NCBI GenBank assembly: GCA_905214425.1
Contig: CAJMLY010000009.1
Coordinates: forward strand, 1 to 64,000
Source: an uncultured bacterium
GTDB taxonomy: Bacteria > Actinomycetota > Coriobacteriia > Coriobacteriales > Coriobacteriaceae
Direction: 5' to 3'
DNA length: 64,000 nt
In this document: positions 26,235 to 33,763 of the stretch, in pieces
How the letters are laid out: every line of letters starts with the position of its first letter
Numbering within the stretch: position 1 is the first letter of the stretch
Notes under the pieces: generated by a model
Databases searched by the model: none
Seen by the model: only the letters and a program-made list of their open reading frames with translations
Told to the model about the DNA's origin: nothing
Translations under genes and position numbers: made by a program

Positions 26235-26444
26235 TTTTCTGAATGCCGGGACCGAATTAGTTAACCTGGCCCCCGTGTGGCTCCGGAGGGCGGGGCATAA
26301 GGTTTATCGCGAGTTCCGCACGAGCCGAAGGCCACTTAATGTGGCCTTCGTGCGAGCAGGACTGCCCGAGCAGGAAACCTTATGCCCCGCCCCTCCGGAA
26401 CCACACGGGGGCCACCGCTAAGTTATCCCCCGGCATTCAGAAAA
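26235..26444. repeat. 210-bp near-perfect palindrome
   Basis: Outer arms are 16 bp perfect (26235-26250 with 26429-26444). The main arms, 26268-26305 and 26375-26413, pair over about 38 bp with one mismatch and one bulged base. A central hairpin follows: CGAAGGCCAC (26326-26335) with GTGGCCTTCG (26341-26350) around TTAAT. Together they form a long cruciform-like structure with no coding capacity, 137 bases before groES. Confidence 0.8.
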
Positions 26445-26581
26445 TCTAAGTGCCAAAAAATAAGATTTTTTGACTCCGTGTTGTATAACCCGCCATTCGT
26501 GGGTACCATTCAACGCGTACGCAAACAAAAAGGGTTAATTCGCGTGGCATAACCGCGCGGCCCAAAAAGGAGGAGACAAGC

Positions 26582-26875
26582 ATGTCGTCTTTGAAGCCGC
26601 TTGCAGATCGTGTTCTGGTCAAGCCCGACGAGGCCGAGCAGAAGACCGCTTCTGGTCTGTATATCGCCAGCAACGCTCAGGAGAAACCGCAGCGTGGCAC
26701 CATCGTTGCCGTTGGCGCCGGCAAGGTCAACGACAAGGGTGAGCGCATCCCCATGGACGTCAAGGTTGGCGACGTTGTCATCTACGGTAAGTTCGGTGGC
26801 AACGAGGTCAAGGTCGACGGCGAGAAGTATCTGCTGATGCGCGCCGACGACATCTACGCCGTCGTCGAGGCCTAG
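26582..26875 (+). CDS. groES: Co-chaperonin GroES
   Basis: The 97-residue cap of the GroEL folding chamber. LKPLADRVLVKPDEAEQKT is the family opening. The mobile loop, about residues 18-34, contains SGLYIASNAQEKPQRG. The C-terminal KYLLMRADDIYAVVE closes the domain. AAGGAGGAGA before ATG 26582 is a very strong ribosome site. groEL follows 96 bases later, the usual operon. No HrcA/CIRCE or clear HspR site is seen upstream, so the heat-shock control of this pair is not readable here. Confidence 0.97.
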   Translation: MSSLKPLADRVLVKPDEAEQKTASGLYIASNAQEKPQRGTIVAVGAGKVNDKGERIPMDVKVGDVVIYGKFGGNEVKVDGEKYLLMRADDIYAVVEA

Positions 26876-26971
26876 TCTCGTCAGAATCTCTGATTCGTCT
26901 TTGAACGCGCCCGCCGCACAGGACTCGGAAGCGGCGACGCGAGTCACATTTCTTTTGGAGGATTACCTACC

Positions 26972-28609
26972 ATGGCAAAGAACATTACGTTCAACACCGA
27001 TGCCCGCGCTAAGCTTGCCAAGGGCGTCAACACTCTGGCCGATGCCGTTACCGTCACCATGGGCCCCAAGGGTCGCTACGTTGCGCTGCAGCGCACGTTC
27101 GGTGCTCCGACCATCACCAACGACGGCGTTTCCGTCGCCAAGGAGATTGAGCTCGAGGACAACATCGAGAACATGGGCGCCCAGCTGGTGAAGGAGGTCG
27201 CCACCAAGACCAACGACACCGTGGGTGACGGCACCACCACCGCAACCCTGCTCGCTCAGGCTATCGTCAACGACGGTCTGCGTAACGTCGCCGCCGGTGC
27301 CAACCCGCTGGCCATCCGTCGCGGCATCGACAAGGCTGTAAACGCCGCCGTCGCCGAGATGAAGAAGCAGGCCAAGCCTGTCGAGACCAAGGAGCAGATC
27401 GCTTCCGTCGGTACCATCTCCGCCGGTGACCCCGAGGTCGGCGAGAAGATCGCCGAGGCTATGGAGGTCGTGGGCAAGGACGGCGTCATCACCGTCGAGG
27501 ATTCCCAGACGTTCGATATCACCATCGACACCGTCGAGGGCATGCAGTTCGACAAGGGCTATGTCTCCGCTTACTTCGTCACGGACAACGACCGCATGGA
27601 GGCCGTGATGAAGGATCCGTACATCCTCATCACCGACCAGAAGATCTCCAGCGTTCAGGACATTATGCCCGTTCTCGAGGCTGTCCAGCGCGCTGGCCGC
27701 GGCCTGCTCATCATCGCTGAGGACATCGACGGCGAGGCTCTGCCGACCCTGGTCCTCAACAAGATCCGTGGCGCCCTCAACGTCTGCGCCGTCAAGGCCC
27801 CGGGCTACGGCGATCGCCGCAAGCGCATTCTCGAGGACATCGCTGTCCTCACCGGTGGCCAGGCTGCCCTGGACGAGTTGGGCGTGAAGGTCGCTGACAT
27901 CACCGCCGATATGCTCGGTACCGCTAAGTCCGTCACCATCTCTAAGGACAACACCGTCGTCGTCGGCGGCGCTGGCTCCAAGGAGGCCATCGACGCCCGT
28001 ATCGCTCAGATTAAGGGCGAGATGGAGAACACCACCTCTGACTTCGACCGTGAGAAGCTCCAGGAGCGCCTGGCCAAGCTCTCCGGTGGCGTTGCCGTCA
28101 TCAAGGTCGGCGCTGCTACCGAGTCCGAGCTCAAGGAGATCAAGCACCGCGTCGAGGACGCCCTGCAGGCAACCCGCGCTGCTGTCGAGGAGGGCATTGT
28201 CGCCGGTGGCGGCGTCGCCTTCATGGACGCTGCTCCTGCGCTCGACGCCGTTGAGCTCGACGACCCCGAGGAGAAGATCGGTGTCGACATCGTCAAGAAG
28301 GCTCTGACCGCTCCGGTCGCTACCATCGCCAAGAACGCTGGTTTTGAGGGCGCTGTCGTGGTCGACAAGGTTGCCGAGCTGCCTGCCGGCCAGGGTCTCA
28401 ACTCTGCCAACGGCGAGTGGGGCGACATGATCGAGATGGGCGTCCTCGACCCCGTCAAGGTCAGCCGCGTCACCCTGCAGAACGCTGCTTCCGTCGCCAG
28501 CCTGATCCTCATCACCGAGGCCACCGTCTCCGATGTGCCCAAGAACACTCAGCTTGAGGACGCTATCGCTGCTGCTACCGCTGGTCAGCAGGGCGGCGGT
28601 ATGTACTAA
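26972..28609 (+). CDS. groEL: Chaperonin GroEL
   Basis: The 60-kDa chaperonin subunit (545 residues) that folds proteins inside a double ring with ATP and GroES. The ATP-site motifs VTMGPKGRYVAL and GDGTTTATLLAQAIV are present. VEEGIVAGGGVAF, late in the protein, is the classic chaperonin signature. The C-terminus ends in GGGMY instead of the longer GGM repeats of proteobacteria. TTTGGAGG precedes ATG 26972. One change is GRYVAL where many GroELs have GRNVVL, common in actinobacterial copies. A 150-bp palindrome lies about 25 bases downstream and may stop transcription. Confidence 0.97.
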   Translation: MAKNITFNTDARAKLAKGVNTLADAVTVTMGPKGRYVALQRTFGAPTITNDGVSVAKEIELEDNIENMGAQLVKEVATKTNDTVGDGTTTATLLAQAIVNDGLRNVAAGANPLAIRRGIDKAVNAAVAEMKKQAKPVETKEQIASVGTISAGDPEVGEKIAEAMEVVGKDGVITVEDSQTFDITIDTVEGMQFDKGYVSAYFVTDNDRMEAVMKDPYILITDQKISSVQDIMPVLEAVQRAGRGLLIIAEDIDGEALPTLVLNKIRGALNVCAVKAPGYGDRRKRILEDIAVLTGGQAALDELGVKVADITADMLGTAKSVTISKDNTVVVGGAGSKEAIDARIAQIKGEMENTTSDFDREKLQERLAKLSGGVAVIKVGAATESELKEIKHRVEDALQATRAAVEEGIVAGGGVAFMDAAPALDAVELDDPEEKIGVDIVKKALTAPVATIAKNAGFEGAVVVDKVAELPAGQGLNSANGEWGDMIEMGVLDPVKVSRVTLQNAASVASLILITEATVSDVPKNTQLEDAIAAATAGQQGGGMY

Positions 28610-28631
28610 GGCCGACAAGGTCTAGAACTCC

Positions 28632-28782
28632 CACCGGGAATCCGGGGGCGTGACGGGGGCTTCTCTCCGGAACGTCCTCGGACATGCAAAGAGGCTCCGC
28701 ATCGCGCTTCGCGCTGCGGAGCCTCTTTGCGTCCTGCGGAATGTTCCGGAGAGAAGCCCCCGTCCCGCCCCGGATCCCCTAC
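28632..28782. repeat. 150-bp palindrome after groEL
   Basis: A perfect 22-bp arm (28652-28673 with 28743-28764) surrounds a perfect 16-bp inner arm (28686-28701 with 28715-28730), closed by a GCGC-TTC-GCGC tip. Outside the main arm, GGAATCCGGGGGCG faces CGCCCCGGATCC imperfectly. Transcribed, it would fold into a very stable rod that could end groEL transcription, although no T-run follows. Confidence 0.8.
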
Positions 28783-28834
28783 GTTCACGGCCTTGAGGTC
28801 GGCGGGCGGAAAAGGACGTGGTCGATAGGGATAC

Positions 28835-28985
28835 GTGTCCCCTTCGCTGTTTCGCGCTTTGCGCGAAAGGCGCGCTACTTTGGGATGGATGGGGAACGTG
28901 GTTGTTGCGGTGGCTTTTCCCTTTTGCTGTTTCGCGGCTTTGCCGCGAAAAACGCAGCACTTTGGGATGGGCGGGTACGTTATTG
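28835..28985 (+). repeat. Two degenerate 80-bp tandem repeats, each with a hairpin
   Basis: Unit 1 (about 28835-28900) and unit 2 (about 28914-28985) share GCTGTTTCGCG, a hairpin and CACTTTGGGATGG-type ends at an 80-base period. The hairpins differ by compensating change: TTTCGCGC-TTT-GCGCGAAA (28850-28868) against TTTCGCGGC-TTT-GCCGCGAAA (28930-28950). Structure appears conserved beyond sequence. Confidence 0.65.
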
Positions 28986-29087
28986 TCGCGCCGCTCTGTC
29001 CCGGCCGCATTTCTAGAGCGTTTCCCCCGCCACAAATTACCCTTGGCATACTTGCGCGAAAGCCTACTGGTGCTACACTTGCAAGTG

Positions 29088-29272
29088 CTGTTTCAGGGCG
29101 GGGTGAAATTCCCCACTGGCGGTAAATCGGGCGGTGCCAAAGGGGTGCCGTGGCGCAGGCGAGGCGTCTGCGGCCGAGCCGATGAGTCCGCGACCCGTGC
29201 GTGTGTTGGTTCGCATGCCGGCTGAACTGGTGAGATCCCAGTACCAACGGTTAGAGTCCGGATGAAAGAGGC
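29088..29272 (+). promoter_or_regulatory. FMN riboswitch (RFN element)
   Basis: The conserved RFN blocks appear in order: CAGGGCGGGGTGAAATTCCC, ACTGGCGGTAAAT, a variable arm, GAGTCCGCGACCCG, then CTGGTGAGATCCCAGTACC, GGTTAGAGTCCGGATGAAAG. The aptamer ends 10 bases before the ribU ATG at 29283 and overlaps the ribosome-site region (AGGTGAT). There is no terminator in between, so FMN binding probably blocks translation initiation. A possible promoter is TTGCGC-N16-TACACT (29052-29079). Confidence 0.93.
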
Positions 29273-29282
29273 AGGTGATCTT

Positions 29283-29873
29283 ATGTCTGAACAGTCGCAG
29301 CATATCCATTTTGAGAACACGAATAGGTGGAGCACCAAACAGCTCGTTACCATGGCGTTGATGTGTGCCTTGAGCGCGTTGTTTATGTATGTACAGCTAC
29401 CCATTCTTCCCTCGGCGCCGTTTTTGACGTATGACCCGTCGCTGGTGCCGGCGATGGTGTGCGGGTTTGCGTATGGCCCCGGTGCCGGTACTGCTGTTGC
29501 CGCCATGGCGATCGTTATCCATGCACTCACTACGGGTGACTGGGTCGGCGCGCTTATGAACCTGGTCGCTACGCTGGGCTATATTCTGCCTGCGGCGATC
29601 GTCTACCAAAAGATGCACACCTACAAGGGTGCCGTGATTGGTCTGGTGCTCGGCGTCATTGTCGCTACGGTGCTGTCCATGGTCGCGAACCTTACCATTG
29701 GCGTATGGTTCTGGTATGGCTCGGTCGATGTGATCGCCCCGCTCATGATTCCTGCCGTGCTGCCGTTCAACCTTATCAAGACCGTGCTTAATTCGGTATT
29801 GACGCTTGCGGTGTACAAGGCGGTCTCCAACCTCATCACGCCTAAAAAGGGCCAGGTCAAAGGCCGCGCATGA
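29283..29873 (+). CDS. ribU: Riboflavin ECF transporter S component RibU
   Basis: A 196-residue integral membrane protein that binds riboflavin for the energy-coupling-factor transporter. About five or six helices are seen, starting with QLVTMALMCALSALFMYVQL and the family pattern LPSAPFLTYDPSLVPAMVCG. AVIGLVLGVIVATVLSMVAN and a C-terminal MIPAVLPFNLIKTVLNSVL follow. The FMN riboswitch in the leader makes riboflavin the clear substrate. The start is ATG 29283 behind AGGTGAT; an upstream in-frame ATG at 29262 is part of the riboswitch. Its stop overlaps the ATPase start by four bases (ATGA), so translation is coupled. Confidence 0.93.
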   Translation: MSEQSQHIHFENTNRWSTKQLVTMALMCALSALFMYVQLPILPSAPFLTYDPSLVPAMVCGFAYGPGAGTAVAAMAIVIHALTTGDWVGALMNLVATLGYILPAAIVYQKMHTYKGAVIGLVLGVIVATVLSMVANLTIGVWFWYGSVDVIAPLMIPAVLPFNLIKTVLNSVLTLAVYKAVSNLITPKKGQVKGRA

Positions 29874-31774
29874 TTGAGTGTCGGGGCATCTCATTTAGCT
29901 ACGACGGCGTTGCGAAAGCACTCGACGGTGTCGATCTGAACATCGAGGACGGTGAGTTTTTCTGCATCCTCGGTGGCAATGGGTCGGGCAAGTCGACGTT
30001 TGCCAAGCACCTGAATGCGCTGCTGCAGCCCGATGCGGGCACGGTACGTATCAACGGCATGGATACGTCCGACCCCGAGCTGGTCTACGACATTCGTTCG
30101 ACCGCGGGCATGGTGTTCCAGAATCCCGACGACCAGCTGGTGGCAACGCTTGTCGAAGATGACGTTGCGTTCGGTCCCGAAAACCTTGGCGTGCCATCGG
30201 CGCAAATTGCGCAGCGCGTACGCGAGGCGCTGAAGGGCGTGGGCCTGGTGGGCTTTGAGCGCCACGAGACCCATGCGCTCTCGGGCGGACAAAAGCAGCG
30301 CGTGGCGCTTGCCGGCGTACTTGCCATGGAGCCGCGCGTGCTTATCTTGGACGAGGCCTCCTCGATGCTCGATCCGCGCGGACGCAAGGGCCTTATGAAG
30401 GCCTGTCATGCGCTTCACGATCGCGGCATGACTATCGTGATGATTACGCACTTTATGGAGGAGGCCGCCGAGGCCGATCGTGTCGCCGTGTTTCAGACGG
30501 GACGAGTTGCCATGCTGGGCACGCCCGAGGAGATTCTGACGCGGGCGAATGAACTCGCTCAGCTCAACCTTGACATGCCAGAGTCGTGCCGTTTGGGCAT
30601 GGCGCTTCGTGCGAAGGGCGTGCCTGTTCATGCGCAGGTGCGCGAGGTGGATATGGTCGCTGAGATTGTGCAGGCTTATGCCGAGCGAAGTGGAGCAGGC
30701 ATCGCGGGGCAGTCTTTCGTATCCCAGTTGGAAATCGCTGACGGCACTGTTCCGGTAGACAACGAGGGCAACGCGTCGGAGCCCGTCATCGAACTATCCC
30801 ATGTTTCGTACAGTTATTCGCTCAGTCCGCGCGAGCGCCGCCGCTGGCATAAGCGCTCGGCCACTGCGGGCAAATCGAGCAAACAGGCTCTCTGGGGAAA
30901 CGACCCCAGCAGCCCGTGGGCGCTGCGCGATGTATCGCTGACGGTGCGTCGCGGCGAGTTCCTGGGCTTGGCAGGTCATACCGGTTCGGGTAAGTCGACG
31001 CTGGTCCAGCATCTCAACGGTTTGATTCGCCCCCAGGAGGGATCCGTTCGCGCGCTGGAGCTCGATCTGTCAAACAAGAAAGACGCCGCTGCGGTTAAGG
31101 CCAAGGTCGGCGTGGTGTTTCAATATCCTGAGCGTCAGCTGTTTGCCGAAACCGTGGCGCAGGACGTGGCGTTTGGTCCGCATAACCTTGGCTTGCCGCA
31201 AGATGAAGTCGACCGTCGTGTCGAGTCATCGCTCTCACGCGTGGGCCTCGACCTTTCCACGGTCGGCGACAAGAGCCCCTTTGAGCTTTCGGGCGGTCAG
31301 CAACGGCGCGTGGCATTCGCCGGCGTGCTCGCCATGGAGCCCGAGGTCCTGGTGCTCGATGAGCCCATGGCGGGGCTCGATCCGGCTGCGCGCAAGGATT
31401 TCCTAGGGCTCATCGGTCGACTTCACCGCGATGGCCTGACCGTTGTCATGGTTTCGCATAGTATGGATGACCTGGCCAATTGCTGTGACCGCATCGTCGT
31501 AATGAACGAAGGCGCGGTGTTTGCCGAGGGAGCCCCCGTGCAGGTGTTTGCGCAAGCCGATGAGCTCAAGTCAATCGGCTTGGGTGTTCCCGCTGCCCAG
31601 CGCATGGCGCTGGCGCTTGCGAAGGCAGGCGTGCCGCTGCGCTTTGACGGCCTCTATACGGTTGAGTCGCTGACAGACGAGTTGGTGGACCTGCTAATCG
31701 GTCGCTCGGACGGTCCTTCTAACGTCGCGGACATTGCTAAATCCAAGACGGTCGAGCGAGAGGAGGGCTGCTAA
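29870..31774 (+). CDS. Fused ECF transporter ATPases (EcfA1-EcfA2)
   Basis: One 634-residue protein carries both ATP-binding subunits of the ECF module. The first ABC domain has Walker A GGNGSGKST (about residues 35-43), signature LSGGQKQRV and Walker B LILDEASSMLD. After a linker of about 70 residues, the second has Walker A AGHTGSGKST (about 365), LSGGQQRRV and LVLDEPMAGLD. Most group-II ECF systems use two separate genes, so this is a natural fusion. Both sites look intact. It overlaps ribU by four bases and the EcfT start by one, giving a tightly coupled three-gene operon under the FMN riboswitch. Any frameshift is excluded by the continuous frame. Confidence 0.93.
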   Translation: MIECRGISFSYDGVAKALDGVDLNIEDGEFFCILGGNGSGKSTFAKHLNALLQPDAGTVRINGMDTSDPELVYDIRSTAGMVFQNPDDQLVATLVEDDVAFGPENLGVPSAQIAQRVREALKGVGLVGFERHETHALSGGQKQRVALAGVLAMEPRVLILDEASSMLDPRGRKGLMKACHALHDRGMTIVMITHFMEEAAEADRVAVFQTGRVAMLGTPEEILTRANELAQLNLDMPESCRLGMALRAKGVPVHAQVREVDMVAEIVQAYAERSGAGIAGQSFVSQLEIADGTVPVDNEGNASEPVIELSHVSYSYSLSPRERRRWHKRSATAGKSSKQALWGNDPSSPWALRDVSLTVRRGEFLGLAGHTGSGKSTLVQHLNGLIRPQEGSVRALELDLSNKKDAAAVKAKVGVVFQYPERQLFAETVAQDVAFGPHNLGLPQDEVDRRVESSLSRVGLDLSTVGDKSPFELSGGQQRRVAFAGVLAMEPEVLVLDEPMAGLDPAARKDFLGLIGRLHRDGLTVVMVSHSMDDLANCCDRIVVMNEGAVFAEGAPVQVFAQADELKSIGLGVPAAQRMALALAKAGVPLRFDGLYTVESLTDELVDLLIGRSDGPSNVADIAKSKTVEREEGC

Positions 31775-32574
31775 TGGAGGCGTTTTCGTTTGGCAGCTAC
31801 TATTCCGGCGATAGTGCAATCCACCGCCTGGACCCGCGAACTAAGTTGCTCTTGGGCTTTGTGTTTCTGATCACGACGCTCACGGTCAGTAGCTTCCGCG
31901 GACTGGTCCCGGTCGCAATCTTCGTTGTCCTGATCTATACCGTGTCTCGGGTGCCGGCTCGTCGCGTCCTGTCATCGATGGCGCCGCTGCTGGCGATCGT
32001 CATCGTGGTCGCGGTGCTCAACCTGTTTTCCGACCAGAGCGGGCGCATCCTGTGGCAGCTCGGCTTTTTGCAGATAAGCGAGGGCTCGCTGCATTCCGCT
32101 GCCTTTATGGCGTGCCGTCTGACCTTGATGATGGCTGGTATGAGTGCCATCACGCTCACCACACCGACGCTCGACCTCACCGCGGGCTTTGAGCGCCTGC
32201 TCGCGCCGTTTGCGCGTGTGGGACTTCCTGCGCACGAGCTCGGCATGATCATGGGTATCGCGCTGCGCTTTATGCCGCAGTTTGCCACCGAGATGAAGCA
32301 GACGGCCGATGCACAGGCGAGTCGCGGCGCGCGCGTGACGGGAGGCCTGCTCGGCGGTGTGCGTATGCTCGGCAGTGTGGCGATTCCGCTGTTCACGGGT
32401 GTGTTCCGTCATGCCGAAACGTTGTCTGCCGCCATGGATGCACGCTGCTATCACGGCGAGCAGGGCCGCACACGCCTGCATACGCTTGCGTTTGGCCGCG
32501 GGGATGCGCTGGCAGCGGTGGTGACGACGCTGCTGCTCATCTGCGTCATCGTCATCAATCTTCAACTTGTTTAG
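31774..32574 (+). CDS. ecfT: ECF transporter transmembrane component EcfT
   Basis: A 266-residue membrane scaffold that couples the ATPases to RibU. It begins FGSYYSGDSAIHRLDPRTKL, the standard EcfT opening, with about five helices. The coupling helices carry the Ala-Arg-Gly signature: ADAQASRGARVTGG (about residue 180) and a second at AMDARCYHGEQGRT (about 222). Start and upstream stop share bases (TAATG). It completes the riboflavin uptake operon. Since this module is tied to RibU by the riboswitch, it may be a dedicated group-I-like arrangement; whether other S components share it cannot be told from this window. Confidence 0.92.
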   Translation: MEAFSFGSYYSGDSAIHRLDPRTKLLLGFVFLITTLTVSSFRGLVPVAIFVVLIYTVSRVPARRVLSSMAPLLAIVIVVAVLNLFSDQSGRILWQLGFLQISEGSLHSAAFMACRLTLMMAGMSAITLTTPTLDLTAGFERLLAPFARVGLPAHELGMIMGIALRFMPQFATEMKQTADAQASRGARVTGGLLGGVRMLGSVAIPLFTGVFRHAETLSAAMDARCYHGEQGRTRLHTLAFGRGDALAAVVTTLLLICVIVINLQLV

Positions 32575-32604
32575 GCGCGATTCGAGCGCAGGAAAGGGGT
32601 CCCT

Positions 32605-33051
32605 ATGACCGACAACGATCGCACGGCGCAGCTCGAGCGCGCCTGTTCGTATCTTAGGCGTATTCCGGCGTGGTATCTCGCCACGATCGACGTGACGGAC
32701 GGATATCAGCCGCGCGTGAGGCCGTTCTCGTTTGCCATGGTCGATGATGGCAAGCTGTGGTTTTGCACCTCGCGCGATAAGGACGTGTGGGCCGAGCTCA
32801 GCGCGAACCCCAAGTTTGAGGTTTCGGGTTGGAAACCGGGGGAGTGTTGGATCGTGCTGACCGGCGAGGCCGCGCTCGAGGACGACGCGGTCGTGAGCGA
32901 CCGGGTGCGCCAAGCCGGCTTTAAGCACATGGTGGGCATCGGCGAGCAACACGATAGTGCCAACGACGGTCGCCTTGCGTTTTTCTCGGTGCGAAATATC
33001 GCCGCCCGCTTCTGTGATATCGACGGCAGCGAGGAGCGCCTGGAGCTCTAG
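32605..33051 (+). CDS. Pyridoxamine 5'-phosphate oxidase-fold flavin-binding protein
   Basis: A 148-residue split-barrel protein of the PNPOx-like/FMN-binding family. The core is AWYLATIDVTDGYQPRVRPF, FAMVDDGKLWFCTSRDKDVW and FEVSGWKPGECWIVLTGEA. Members bind FMN or F420 and reduce or sense small molecules; true vitamin B6 oxidases are longer. AAAGGGG lies before ATG 32605, 30 bases after ecfT, so it may be co-transcribed with the riboflavin transporter. The next gene is a clear paralogue. Cofactor choice is inferred, and the riboflavin neighbourhood favours FMN. Confidence 0.78.
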   Translation: MTDNDRTAQLERACSYLRRIPAWYLATIDVTDGYQPRVRPFSFAMVDDGKLWFCTSRDKDVWAELSANPKFEVSGWKPGECWIVLTGEAALEDDAVVSDRVRQAGFKHMVGIGEQHDSANDGRLAFFSVRNIAARFCDIDGSEERLEL

Positions 33052-33095
33052 CTCGCACAAACCAGGTTCCCAAACTAACTAGTACAGGAGGAAAC

Positions 33096-33506
33096 GTGGA
33101 CGGATTGAATACGGTGTTGGAGTATCTGACGTCGGTGCCGGCATGGTATTTGGCGACGAGCGTTGACGGACAGCCTCATGTGCGTCCGTTTTCGTTTGCG
33201 CAGATCCAGGATGGCAAGCTGTGGTTTGTAACAGCGCGCACCAAAGATGTGTGGCAAGAGCTGCTGCAAAACCAGCGCTTTGAGGCCACGAGTTGGTGGC
33301 CGGGCCATGGCTGGCTCATCTTGCGCGGGCGTGCCGGCTTGGATGACCGGGCTTTAGACGAAATGCGCGAAGCCGGGTGGAAGCATCTAGAGCACCTGGG
33401 CGAGCACTATGAGGGGCCTAACGACCCCACGCTCGTCTTCTTTAGCGTCGAGGATCCCGAGGCTTTTATCTGCAATCACGACGAATGGGTGCCGGTCGAG
33501 CTCTAG
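33096..33506 (+). CDS. Pyridoxamine 5'-phosphate oxidase-fold protein, tandem paralogue
   Basis: A 136-residue relative of the preceding gene. AWYLATSVDGQPHVRPFSF, IQDGKLWFVTARTKDVWQEL and FEATSWWPGHGWLILRGRA align with its neighbour throughout, indicating a tandem duplication with divergence. The start is GTG 33096 with ACAGGAGG upstream. The gap to the first copy is 44 bases. A strong hairpin after it ends the riboflavin-transporter/flavin-protein block. Specific substrate unknown. Confidence 0.78.
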   Translation: MDGLNTVLEYLTSVPAWYLATSVDGQPHVRPFSFAQIQDGKLWFVTARTKDVWQELLQNQRFEATSWWPGHGWLILRGRAGLDDRALDEMREAGWKHLEHLGEHYEGPNDPTLVFFSVEDPEAFICNHDEWVPVEL

Positions 33507-33543
33507 CCGGCTGGCTCATCCTAACAACTTGGTTTTCGCATGG

Positions 33544-33597
33544 GCGGGCCCCGTATTGCCCGGTGCCGTTAGGAGCGCCGGTCAATACGGGGCCCGC
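33544..33597 (+). terminator. Strong hairpin ending the flavin block
   Basis: A 15-bp perfect stem, 33544-33558 with 33583-33597 (core GGGCCCCGTATTG), contains an inner CCGG/CCGG. The T-run is weak (TCCATTTGTC). Confidence 0.65.
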
Positions 33598-33642
33598 TCC
33601 ATTTGTCAATTCCTTCGAGCGAATGTGTCGGGAATGTTTCAA

Positions 33643-33677
33643 TGCATGAATATGTAAACCATTTACGTGTTAATGCA
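33643..33677 (+). promoter_or_regulatory. Candidate ArgR operator upstream of argC
   Basis: TGCATGAATATGTAAA (33643-33658) faces TTTACGTGTTAATGCA (33662-33677) with 13 of 16 complementary positions around CCA. The CATGAATA half resembles known ARG boxes. Its position 87 bases before argC fits arginine-dependent repression by ArgR. Confidence 0.5.
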
Positions 33678-33763
33678 TCTTTTGGTGCTAAAGTTTCAAC
33701 CCACTTCATAACGACCGCTGCGAAATGCGCATCGGTGCATAAATCGCAGACAAGGAGTCTGAT

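Larger units (their letters stand above)
25663..26581. other. Gene-free 0.9-kb region with two large inverted repeats
   Basis: No open frame here has a ribosome site and family-like sequence. The region holds a 13-bp inverted repeat with widely spaced arms (25933-26144) and a 210-bp palindrome (26235-26444). A smaller AAAATCT/AGATTTT hairpin (26441-26469) follows, then the groES leader. I looked for a CIRCE element (TTAGCACTC-N9-GAGTGCTAA) before groES and saw none. Confidence 0.6.

Noticed and set aside
26446..26581. A CIRCE or HspR operator before groES
   Set aside because: No TTAGCACTC/GAGTGCTAA or CTTGAGT/ACTCAAG dyad is visible in the leader.
29262..29282. An earlier in-frame ATG for ribU
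   Set aside because: It lies inside the conserved 3' end of the FMN riboswitch and has no ribosome site; ATG 29283 has AGGTGAT.
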